Assembly: GCA_026874595.1 (NCBI GenBank)
Contig: CM049307.1
Span: forward strand, 36,436,862-36,500,861
Length of the DNA: 64,000 nt
Direction: 5' to 3'
Source: Sipunculus nudus
Taxonomy: Eukaryota; Annelida; Sipuncula; Golfingiida; Sipunculidae
Shown: positions 49,172-61,500 of the stretch, piece after piece
Numbering within the stretch: position 1 is the stretch's first letter
How the letters are laid out: each line of letters begins with the position of its first letter
The notes under the pieces: model-generated
The model's input: the letters and a program-made list of their open reading frames with translations, nothing else
Databases searched by the model: none
Told to the model about the DNA's origin: nothing
Position numbers and translations under genes: made by a program

Positions 49172-50739
49172 GTTTGATGATTGGAATGAAAAATTAATTT
49201 TAATATGGTTATGCAATGATTCAAACCATAAATCATGAAATACTTTTAAAAACATGTTTGATTGGTTAAATTGATTTAATATATACATAATATTTTAACA
49301 AACCTTAAATATGTTTTAATATTTTACAGGGGAATTAAAAAAAAGTACAGAAAAAAATCAGATTTCTTCAAAGTAACCATAGTAACCCTTTGGAATAATA
49401 TTGGCTGATCACAAGCCGTCAAACTACTGAAATGTGTTGCTGGTTAAAATCTTTTCAGTCATAATCTGATAATTAGCTTAAACTGTGACCAAACTGGTCA
49501 AGGGAGTAAAGGGGTATTCTGACCGATGTGGCTTTAGGGTCAGGATGTTCATTGAGACAGATATGACCAGAGCAGAGCAGTGTTTCTCAAAGCAGTCGTC
49601 ACCACATTATGAAGTGCCCATACAGGGATTTGACTAGCCGGTGTTTAATGTCAGATACAATTAGACAGCACATGGAGTTACAATTAGTAAGGAGTCCACC
49701 TTAAGCTCTGTAGAGTTATAGGTAAATTAAGTCACCAACAGAGCCAGCTGTAGCAACACGCTCTCTATTACAAGATCAAAGGTAATCAAGCCCTTGCTTC
49801 ACTCCCAGCCATATTATGTAATATGTGAGACCTGACACAAGTGCAGGGTTACAGTCTATACACGCCATCAGGTCAGGTAACTTTATGCAAAATTATGACC
49901 AGCTTCCATTGCAAGGACAATTGTTTAAAATCTAGATTTTAGATTAATGATGCATCGTCTATTTTGTATAACAAATTGACGCTATACCTAGATACATTTG
50001 CATAGTGTTGTTACAACTGTCAGTTTTAGGGGTAAATAGGAATAGAATAAATTTTATTCAAATTTATTCATATTACTATTTTTACAACACCTGAAAACAT
50101 TTTATACAAAAATATCAGTGTTTTCAAATGATAGCTTTTTAAAGTACAATTTTATATTCATGTTCTACTGAACTGCCAGATCATCAACCAGCAGGCCAAC
50201 CCGCCTCGCACAGACTTTAATTCGGCCCTCCCCGCCCCGCACTTTCTTAGATGTAGCCTGCCCAGCCCCGCGAAGAATTCTATGCGGGGGCCCGCGGGGT
50301 CTTGCGGGCTGCGGGTCAAAACCTGCCCCGCACAGGGCCCTAGTTTGCATTCATATATATATTAAGTAAGTTCACTATTTGAATACCTGACACACTTGGA
50401 TATGCGATGGGAATATAAAATGTGTTTTCACACATCTTGTGAAGCAAATAATCGCCTCACCAGCGTATTCGAACGGCTTGAAAACAACAATGCCATTCAA
50501 TAAATCACCGACCTCTAGGTCCTGTTGCTCCTGGTGGACCAGGGATGCCATTTTGCCCAGCAGCTCCTGGGTTTCCTCGTGGTCCTGGAGGACCCGTCGG
50601 TCCTGTAGCACCTGTGGCGCCACCTGGGCTACCTGGAGGACCAGAAGAACCATCACGTCCGGGTTCTCCGGGCTCTCCCCGTTCTCCTGTAGCACCTTTG
50701 TGTATATAAAGAAAACGTATATAATAGCCAAAGTCATAA

Positions 50740-50771
<32 letters not shown>

Positions 50772-52455
50772 TAAATATAATAATAACAGTTCATAAATTG
50801 TATATCTTACATACGTTTCAATGCGATTTACAGCACTAAACATTAAAACATTAGAATGCGTTCAATAGTAAAACATCAAACAAATCTTTTTTATAGGGTA
50901 GATCTATAAATTAATTTTTAAAACAAAATGAAGCCAGAATATTTACACAAACGTCCAGTAAATACCGCTAAATGAGCATCATTTTTACCTCTGGACAATA
51001 ATTTATAATTTCCCTTGTTATTCAGATTTACTACGATACTTTGACCATAAAAGTGAAAACTTAATGGTCTCATCTATATTTTAACATTTAATCATAAAGG
51101 CGCTGCAGGTGCCAGTCTTTGTTTTGCGATGTGTAGAATTATTAGGAACGTAGAACGTTGTCCCTCTTAATGAGCAAAGCTTTTTATATACTGCAAATTT
51201 CTGTGACGGACAATTACAGGTGTATAAACTGATAAATACTGATTAACCTTAAATTACTAAAGCCTAACAAATGGATTTGTGCAGTCAAAATAATACATAG
51301 TAAACGGACAGATTTTTTTTTATTTCCCAAGATTAGATATCTGAAGTGATTACTTAGAAAAACACATATATATATATATATACAGTCGAACCTACCTAAT
51401 GCGAACACCCAAGGGACTGGGCACAAGTGGTCGTAATAGACAGGTGGTCGTATTTGAAAGGTTCTGAACACTTAGGAACTTTACAAATCTAGGTGACATG
51501 TGTGACGGAAATATACATATTATTTTTATGACTAGTAATAAAAACATATTTACAGAAGGGAACGATCTTGAGTTACATGTATTTTGTAATTGTACACAAA
51601 TGTACATGTACTTTTATGTGTACTTTGATTTTAACAAGCCGTTGGATGCCTTGAACTCCTGTCGACCAAGTTTTACTGCAAACGAGCTTTGTCTTGCAGC
51701 ATGGGGCCGGTGACAGGCACGTTCTTGGTACGAACTTTCTGGAACCAGGCCCAGACCAGATCAACAAGTAACGGCAATAGAGTGAAATTTACAGTAAAAT
51801 ATATTATAATGGGCTGTATGTGAGTAAGTCAATGGCTAAACGCATTCTGATAAGGTACTCTTCTTACTTATATTGATTGAGGTTCTTCTTATATGTCGAA
51901 TATGCTTATATGAACGACTCAAAATTGTTTGCTGACGTCACTGGTTTTTATAGGAACATTATAGATTATCCACTCTTTGTAATAAAGCCTTTCATATAAT
52001 GTACTGAATAAATCAAAGACAGATCACAGGGGCACAGATCAAAGATTAACTTCGGGGACCTCAATTCATGTGGATTAATAGGCCAGTCACATTGCCCGCC
52101 GGGGGCTCCAGGCCGAGGGATGGCCCACGGCCCAATTAACACATACCAGTAAACAAACGGAGGACGGTGCAAGTGACCGCAACTTCACGCATGCTCAATC
52201 AACCGACTGGTCAGCGCTGGCCAGTGAGTAGCACAAAGAGTGCCCTCATTAGGCAGGTATTTTAATTAGTAATATGTCATTTTGGTCGGGAAAAACTGCC
52301 CGTAATCCGTAATAGCCAGGTGGTCGTATTTCACAGGTTTTATCTATAGATAATATAACGGAATTTCGAAAGGGACTGGTATCTAGTGGTCGTAATAGCC
52401 AGGTTCCCGTATTTCACAGGTGGTCGTTCATACAGGTTGGACTATATATATATAT

Positions 52456-52509
<54 letters not shown>

Positions 52510-55500
52510 TGAAATCAAAGAATCTCGAGGTTCCCCGTTTATGTCAGCATTAACTTTATATTTTCTATATACAAGCTGTACATACATGCAGGGCAATACG
52601 AATAATTAAAAAAAAAATACATCGTAAATATATACCTAAATGTTTCTTCATATCACGAGGTGCCTTAGTTTTAATAACTCTACAGACAATTCTGTAACAC
52701 TGGATAAACGATACCGCAAATCAACAAAGTTTCTTAATTATTCTAATGTTTCCAACCTTTTGACATCAATTGCGAAATATTCCTTCTGGCAATTTTCATT
52801 CTTAAATATTTAAATGCAAAATGAAAATCTATTCAAATTATCAATATAAAACATGTTAGTAAACACCCACCTGTAGGCCCAGCAGGCCCAGTGGACCCTT
52901 CAGGTCCTGCTACGCCTGGCCTTCCAGTCGCACCTGTCGGTCCCGGATTTCCTTGAGGTCCTGTGGCGCCAGATGGACCAGCGGTGCCAGTAAACCCTTG
53001 CCTTCCGGGTTCACCACGTTCTCCCTGTGGTCCAGTGGCACCTGGAATAAATTGGAAAATAAATATGTTTACATTTCTAACTAGGCCACAACAACATTTT
53101 GTTATATTCGCGTAAAGGAATACCGCGTTAGGTTCTGAAATGACATACTTTCTATTTTTACCCTCGCCTTTTGAATATAAATTCGAACCATACAGCCATT
53201 CTAAAAAAATTCATAGCCTCTATCTAATATTTGATCGAGGTATTCGATTTGTCCAACGATAAATGCGTAACTATATTTTCATATGATTTGACATATTTCT
53301 TATTCACATGAATAGAGTTTCCGAAATATTTACTAAAACTCTATGCGTTTGTTTTCTACATTCTCAATATTAAATATATTATATAGCTTAATAAAGGCGG
53401 GATATGATAGAAAACACCAACCTGTAGGTCCAGGGGGTCCAGTTAACCCTTCAGGCCCTGCTATGCCTGGCCTTCCAGTCGCACCTGTCGGTCCTGGATT
53501 TCCTCGAGGTCCTGTGGCGCCAGACGGACCAGCGGTGCCAGTAAAGCCTTGCCTTCCGGGTTCACCACGCTCTCCTTGTTGTCCCGTGGCACCTTGATTA
53601 AATGGGTTAACAAACATTTTTCACTTTCTAATCGATCTCTACAACACGTTGTAACAGTGGCTGGAATAGAATGTGCCCTAGATATTGAATTGTAATGATT
53701 TTTCTCGTCTTACAGCTTTGGAAATTACAATCAGCCGTTAAACACTACCAAAATATAACCGGACATCAGTTACATTTCAGACAGGTTTTCTGTTTGCTAA
53801 ACGACAAATGTGTAAGGTTCCTAAATTCATCTAATACTTTTAATCCATATGAAAAGACATTTCTAGAAATAGCTATTTTATTTGACGAATTCCTTTCCTG
53901 AAAACGAAAAAACAATGCACAAGAGCCTTATAAAGGCGACACGTGTGCGACAGCACCAACCTGTAGGTCCAGCAGGTCCAGTGGACCCTTCAGGTCCTGC
54001 TACGCCTGGCCGTCCAGTCGCACCTGTCGGTCCCGGATTTCCTTGAGGTCCTGTGGCGCCAGATGGACCAGCGGTGCCAGTAAACCCTAGTCTTCCGGGT
54101 TCACCACGTTCTCCCTGTGGTCCCGTGGCACCTGGAATAATTTGGAAAATAAATATTTTTACACTTCTAACTCAACCTTTTTATCATTTTTGCGTAAAGG
54201 AATACCGCGTTAGGTGCTGAAATGACATGCTTTCCATTTTTATGCTCGTCCTTTGAACATAATATCGAACCATACAACGCTTTTAATACATTCATAGCTT
54301 CTGTCTATTCTTTGATGAAATTCTGTTTACCCAAGGACAAATCCGTAACATTATTTTCATAATTTCATTACAGATTTCTAATTAATAAGAATAAAATTTC
54401 CCGAAATAATGACTTAAACTGTATACATTTGTTTCCTACATTACAAATAATTATTATATTATATAGTTTAACAAAGAAGAGTCCAGTTAAGCCTTGCCTT
54501 CCGGGTTTACCACGTTCTCCCTGTGACCCCGTAGCACATTGAATGAATTAGAAATAAACATCTTTGCATTTTTAATAGATCACAAATTTTCTGTAACACT
54601 TCCTTTGAGGAAAAACGGGTCACAACATGCTTTACCTTGTTGCTTCCGACTTTTGATCATAAGATCGACCTAACGTCCCTTCCAGTACATTTCTCGCGTC
54701 CATCCATTTTCCTGATTCCGGTAATCAAAGGACAAATGCGTACCGGAAGTATCACAGTTCATCTTATATCTACAACCCGTTTAACGTCATTTGCGAAAAG
54801 AAATCGCCATACTAGACAAATTCCTTTCATAAATACAAAATAAAAATCTAAATGAGTTTTATAAAGGCCAATCATGTTAGAAAATACCGACCTGTAGGTC
54901 CAGCAGGTCCAGTAGGTCCAGTTGACCCTTCAAGTCCTGCTACGCCTGGCCTTCCAGTCGCACCTGTCGGTCCCGGATTTCCTTGAGGTCCTGTGGCGCC
55001 AGATGGACCAGCGGTGCCAGTAAACCCTTGCCTTCCGGGTTCACCACGTTCTCCCTGTGGTCCCGTGGCACCTGGAATAATTTGGAAAATAAATATTTTT
55101 ACACTTCTAACTCGACCACAGCAACCTTTTTATCATTTTTGCGTGAAGTAATACCGCGTTAGGTGCTGAAATGACATGCTTCTCATTTTTATGCTTGTCG
55201 TTTGAACATAAAATCGAACCATACAGCTCTTTTAACACATTCATAGCCTCTGTCTATTGTTTGATGGAATTCTGTTTACCCAAGGACAAATCCGTAACAT
55301 TGTTTTCATAATTTCATTAAAGATTTCGAAAAAATATGAATAGAATTTCCTTAAATAATGACTTAAACTGTAAACATTTGTTTCCTACATTACAAATAAT
55401 AATTATATTATAAAGTTTAACAAAGGCGAGTCCAGTAAAGCTTTGCCTTCCGGGTTTACCACGTTCTCCCTGTGACCCCGTAGTACATTGAATGAATTAG

Positions 55501-58500
55501 AAATAAACATCTTTACATTTCTAATCGATCACAACATTTCCTTTGAGGAAAAACGCGTCACAACATGCTTTGTCTTGTTGCTTACGCCTTTTGATCACAA
55601 AATATACCTTGCACCCCTTCCAGTAGATTTCTCGCATCCATCTATTTTGTTGGTTCCGGTAGTCAAAGGACAAATGCGTAACGGATGTATCACAGTTCAA
55701 CTATTATATCTACAAGTTAACGTCATTTGAGAAAATAAATCGCCGTACTAGACAAATTCCTTTCATAAATACAAAATGAAAATCTAAATGAGTTTTATAA
55801 AGACCGATCATGTTAGTAAATGCCGACCTGTAGGTCCTGCAGGTCCAGTAGGTCCAGTTGACCCTTCAAGTCCTGCTACGCCTGGCCTTCCAGTCGCACC
55901 TGTCGGTCCCGGATTTCCTTGAGGTCCTGTGGCGCCAGATGGACCAGCGGTGCCAGTAAACCCTTGCCTTCCGGGTTCACCACGTTCTCCCTGTGGTCCC
56001 GTGGCACCTGGAATAATTTGGAAATTAAATATTTTTACCCTTCTAACTCGACCACAGCAACCTTTTTATCATTTTTGCGTAAAGTAATACCGCGTTAGGT
56101 GCTGAAATGACATGCTTTCCATTCTTATGCTCGTCCTTTGAACATAATATCGAACCATACAGCGCTTTTAATACATTCATAGCCTCTGTCTATTCTTTGA
56201 TGAAATTCTGTTTACCCAAGGACAAATCCGTAACATTATTTTCATAATTTTATTAAAGATTTCTAATTAATAAGAATAAAATTTCCCGAAATAATCACCT
56301 AAACTGTATACATTTGTTTCCTACATTACAAATAATAATTATATTATATAGTTTAACAAAGAAGAGTCCAGTTGAGCCTGACTTCCGGGTTTACCACGTT
56401 CTCCCTGTGACCCCGTAGCACATTGAATGAATTAGAAATAAACATCTTTGCATTTTTAATAGATCACAACATTTCTGTAACACTTCCTTTGAGGAAAAAC
56501 GGGTCACAACATGCTTTACCTTGTTGCTTCCGACTTTTGATCATAAGATCGACCTAACGTCCCTTCCAGTACATTTCTCGCGTCCATCCATTTTCTTGAT
56601 TCCGGTAATCAAAGGACAAATGCGTACCGGAAGTATCACAGTTCATCTTATATCTACAACCCGTTTAACGTCATTTGCGAAAAGAAATCGCCATACTAGA
56701 CAAATTCCTTTCATAAATACAAAATAAAAATCTAAATGAGTTTTATAAAGGCCAATCATGTTAGAAAATACCGACCTGTAGGTCCAGCAGGTCCAGTAGG
56801 TCCAGTTGACCCTTCAAGTCCTGCTACGCCTGGCCTTCCAGTCGCACCTGTCGGTCCCGGATTTCCTTGAGGTCCTGTGGCGCCAGATGGACCAGCGGTG
56901 CCAGTAAACCCTTGCCTTCCGGGTTCACCACGTTCTCCCTGTGGTCCCGTGGCACCTGGAATAATTTGGAAAATAAATATTTTTACACTTCTAACTCGAC
57001 CACAGCAACCTTTTTATCATTTTTGCGTTAAGAAATACCGCGTTAGGTGCTGAAATGACATGCTTCTCATTTTTATGCTTGTCGTTTGAACATAAAATCG
57101 AACCATACAGCTCTTTTAACACATTCATAGCCTCTGTCTATTGTTTGATGGAATTCTGTTTACCCAAGGACAAATCCGTAACATTGTTTTCATAATTTCA
57201 TTAAAGATTTCGAAAAAATATGAATAGAATTTCCTTAAATAATGACTTAAACTGTAAACATTTGTTTCCTACATTACAAATAATAATTATATTATAAAGT
57301 TTAACAAAGGCGAGTCCAGTAAAGCTTTGCCTTCCGGGTTTACCACGTTCTCCCTGTGACCCCGTAGTACATTGAATGAATTAGAAATAAACATCTTTAC
57401 ATTTCTAATCGATCACAACATTTCCTTTGAGGAAAAACGCGTCACAACATGCTTTGTCTTGTTGCTTACGCCTTTTGATCACAAAATATACCTTGCACCC
57501 CTTCCAGTAGATTTCTCGCATCCATCTATTTTGTTGGTTCCGGTAGTCAAAGGACAAATGCGTAACGGAAGTATCACAGTTCAACTATTATATCTACAAG
57601 TTAACGTCATTTGAGAAAATAAATCGCCGTACTAGACAAATTCCTTTCATAAATACAAAATGAAAATCTAAATGAGTTTTATAAAGACCGATCATGTTAG
57701 TAAATGCCGACCTGTAGGTCCTGCAGGTCCAGTAGGTCCAGTTGACCCTTCAAGTCCTGCTACGCCTGGCCTTCCAGTCGCACCTGTCGGTCCCGGATTT
57801 CCTTGAGGTCCTGTGGCGCCAGATGGACCAGCGGTGCCAGTAAACCCTTGCCTTCCGGGTTCACCACGTTCTCCCTGTGGTCCCGTGGCACCTGGAATAA
57901 TTTGGAAATTAAATATTTTTACCCTTCTAACTCGACCACAGCAACCTTTTTATCATTTTTGCGTTAAGTAATACCGCGTTAGGTGCTTTCCATTCTTATG
58001 CTCGTCCTTTGAACATAATATCGAACCATACAGCGCTTTTAATACATTCATAGCCTCTGTCTATTCTTTGATGAAATTCTGTTTACCCAAGGACAAATCC
58101 GTAACATTATTTTCATAATTTTATTAAAGATTTCTAATTAATAAGAATAAAATTTCCCGAAATAATCACTTAAACTGTATACATTTGTTTCCTACATTAC
58201 AAATAATAATTATATTATATAGTTTAACAAAGAAGAGTCCAGTTGAGTTTGACTTCCGGGTTTACCACGTTCTCCCTGTGACCCCGTAGCACATTGAATG
58301 AATTAGAAATAAACATCTTTGCATTTTTAATAGATCACAACATTTCTGTAACACTTCCTTTGAGGAAAAACGGGTCACAACATGCTTTACCTTGTTGCTT
58401 CCGACTTTTGATCATAAGATCGACCTAACGTCCCTTCCAGTACATTTCTCGCGTCCATCCATTTTCTTGATTCCGGTAATCAAAGGACAAATGCGTACCG

Positions 58501-61500
58501 GAAGTATCACAGTTCATCTTATATCTACAACCCGTTTAACGTCATTAGCGAAAAGAAATCGCCATACTAGACAAATTCCTTTCATAAATACAAAATAAAA
58601 ATCTAAATGAGTTTTATATAGGCCAATCATGTTAGAAAATACCGACCTGTAGGTCCAGCAGGTCCAGTAGGTCCAGTTGACCCTTCAAGTCCTGCTACGC
58701 CTGGCCTTCCAGTCGCACCTGTCGGTCCCGGATTTCCTTGAGGTCCTGTGGCGCCAGATGGACCAGCGGTGCCAGTAAACCCTTGCCTTCCGGGTTCACC
58801 ACGTTCTCCCTGTGGTCCCGTGGCACCTGGAATAATTTGGAAAATAAATATTTTTACACTTCTAACTCGACCACAGCAACCTTTTTATCATTTTTGCGTT
58901 AAGTAATACCGCGTTAGGTGCTGAAATGACATGCTTCTCCTTTTTATGCTCGTCGTTTGAACATAAAATCGAACCATACAGCTCTTTCAACACATTCATA
59001 GCCTCTGTCTATTCTTTGATGGAATTCTGTTTACCCAAGGACAAATCCGTAACATTATTTTCATAATTTCATTAAAGATTTCGAAAAAATATGAATAGAA
59101 TTTCCTTAAATAATGACTTAAACTGTAAACATTTGTTTCCTACATTACAAATAATAATTATATTATAAAGTTTAACAAAGGCGAGTCCAGTAAAGCTTTG
59201 CCTTCCGGGTTTACCACGTTCTCCCTGTGACCCCGTAGTACATTGAATGAATTAGAAATAAACATCTTTACATTTCTTATCGATCACAACATTTCCTGTG
59301 AGGAAAAACGCGTCACAACATGCTTTGTCTTGTTGCTTACGCCTTTTGATCACAAAATATACCTTGCACCCCTTCCAGTAGATTTCTCGCATCCATCTAT
59401 TTTGTTGGTTACGGTAATCAAAGGACAAATGCGTAACGGAAGTATCACAGTTCAACTATTATATCTACAAGTTAACGTCATTTGAGAAAATAAATCGCCG
59501 TACTAGACAAATTCCTTTCATAAATACAAAATGAAAATCTAAATGAGTTTTATAAAGACCGATCATGTTAGTAAATGCCGACCTGTAGGTCCTGCAGGTC
59601 CAGTAGGTCCAGTTGACCCTTCAAGTCCTGCTACGCCTGGCCTTCCAGTCGCACCTGTCAGTCCCGGATTTCCTTGAGGTCCTGTGGCGCCAGATGGACC
59701 AGCGGTGCCAGTAAACCCTTGCCTTCCGGGTTCACCACGTTCTCCCTGTGGTCCCGTGGCACCTGGAATAATTTGGAAATTAAATATTTTTACCCTTCTA
59801 ACTCGACCACAGCAACCTTTTTATCATTTTTGCGTAAAGTAATACCGCGTTAGGTGCTGAAATGACATGCTTTCCATTCTTATGCTCGTCCTTTGAACAT
59901 AATATCGAACCATACAGCGCTTTTAATACATTCATAGCCTCTGTCTATTCTTTGATGAAATTCTGTTTACCCAAGGACAAATCCGTAACATTATTTTCAT
60001 AATTTCATTACAGATTTCGAAATAATATGAATAGAATTTCCCGAAATAATGACTTTAACTGTATATATTTGTTTCCTACATTACAAATTGATATTATATT
60101 ATATAGTTTAACAAAGAAGAGTCCAGTTAAGCCTTGCCTTCCGGGTTTACCACGTTCTCCCTGTGACCCCGTAGCACATTGGATGAATTAGAAATAAACA
60201 TCTTTACATTTTTTATAGATCACAACATTTCCGTAACATTTCCTTTGAGGAAAAACGGGTCACAACATGCTTTGCCTTGTTGCTTCCGCCTTTTGAACAT
60301 AAGATCGACCTAACGTCCCTTCCAGTAGATTTCTCGCGTCCATCTATTTTGTTGGTTCCGGTAGTCAAAGGACAAATGCGTAACGGAAGTATCACAGTTC
60401 ATCTTATATCTACAACCTGTTTAACGTCATTTGCGAAAATAAATCGCCATACTAGACAAATTCCTTTCATCAATACAAAATAAAAATCTAAATGAGTTTT
60501 ATAAAGGCCAATCATGTTAGAAAATACCGACCTGTAGGTCCAGCAGGTCCAGTAGGTCCAGTTGACCCTTCAAGTCCTGCTACGCCTGGCCTTCCAGTCG
60601 CACCTGTCGGTCCCGGATTTCCTTGAGGTCCTGTGGCGCCAGATGGACCAGCGGTGCCAGTAAACCCTTGCCTTCCGGGTTCACCACGTCCTCCCTGTGG
60701 TCCCGTGGCACCTGGAATAAATTGGAAAATAAATATGTTTACATTTCTAACTAGGCCACAACAACATTTTGTTATATTCGCGTAAAGGAATACCGCGTTA
60801 GGTTCTGAAATGACATGCTTTCTATTTTTACCCTCGCCTTTTGAACATAAATTCGAACCATACAGCCATTCTAAAAAAATTCATAGCCTCTATCTATTAT
60901 TTGAGGTATTTGATTTGTCCAACGATAGATGCGTAACTATATTTTCATATATTTTGACATATTTCTTATTAACATGAATAGAGTTTCCGAAATATTTACT
61001 AAAACTCTATGCGTTTGTTTTCTACATTCTCAATATTAAATATATTATATAGCTTAATAAAGGCGGGATATGATAGAAAACACCAACCTGTAGGTCCAGG
61101 GGGTCCAGTTAACCCTTCAGGCCCTGCTATGCCTGGCCTTCCAGTCGCACCTGTCGGTCCTGGATTTCCTCGAGGTCCTGTGGCGCCAGACGGACCAGCG
61201 GTGCCAGTAAAGCCTTGCCTTCCGGGTTCACCACGCTCTCCTTGTTGTCCCGTGGCACCTTGATTAAATGGGTTAACAAACATTTTTCACTTTCTTATCG
61301 ATCTCTACAACACGTTGTAACAGTGGCTGGAATAGAATGTGCGCTAGATATTGAATTGTAATGATTTTTCTCGTCTTACAGCTTTGGAAATTACAATCAA
61401 CCGTTAAACACTACCAAAATATAACCGGACATCAGTTACATTTCAGACAGGTTTTCTGTTTGCTTAACGACAAATGTGTAAGGTTCCTAAATTCATCTAA

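Larger units (their letters stand above)
48104..50512 (-). other. Collagen gene intron carrying a hAT insertion
   Basis: This 2.4-kb intron is mostly the hAT element at 48828-50342. The remaining 0.9 kb is AT-rich with a TA microsatellite and no recognised exon. Confidence 0.8.
50696..52870 (-). other. Collagen gene intron with mariner-like insertion
   Basis: This 2.2-kb intron separates the tandem exon array from the older GGAT-type exons. About half is the Tc/mariner-like element at 51383-52444; the rest is AT-rich with a TA microsatellite at 52444-52507. Confidence 0.75.
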
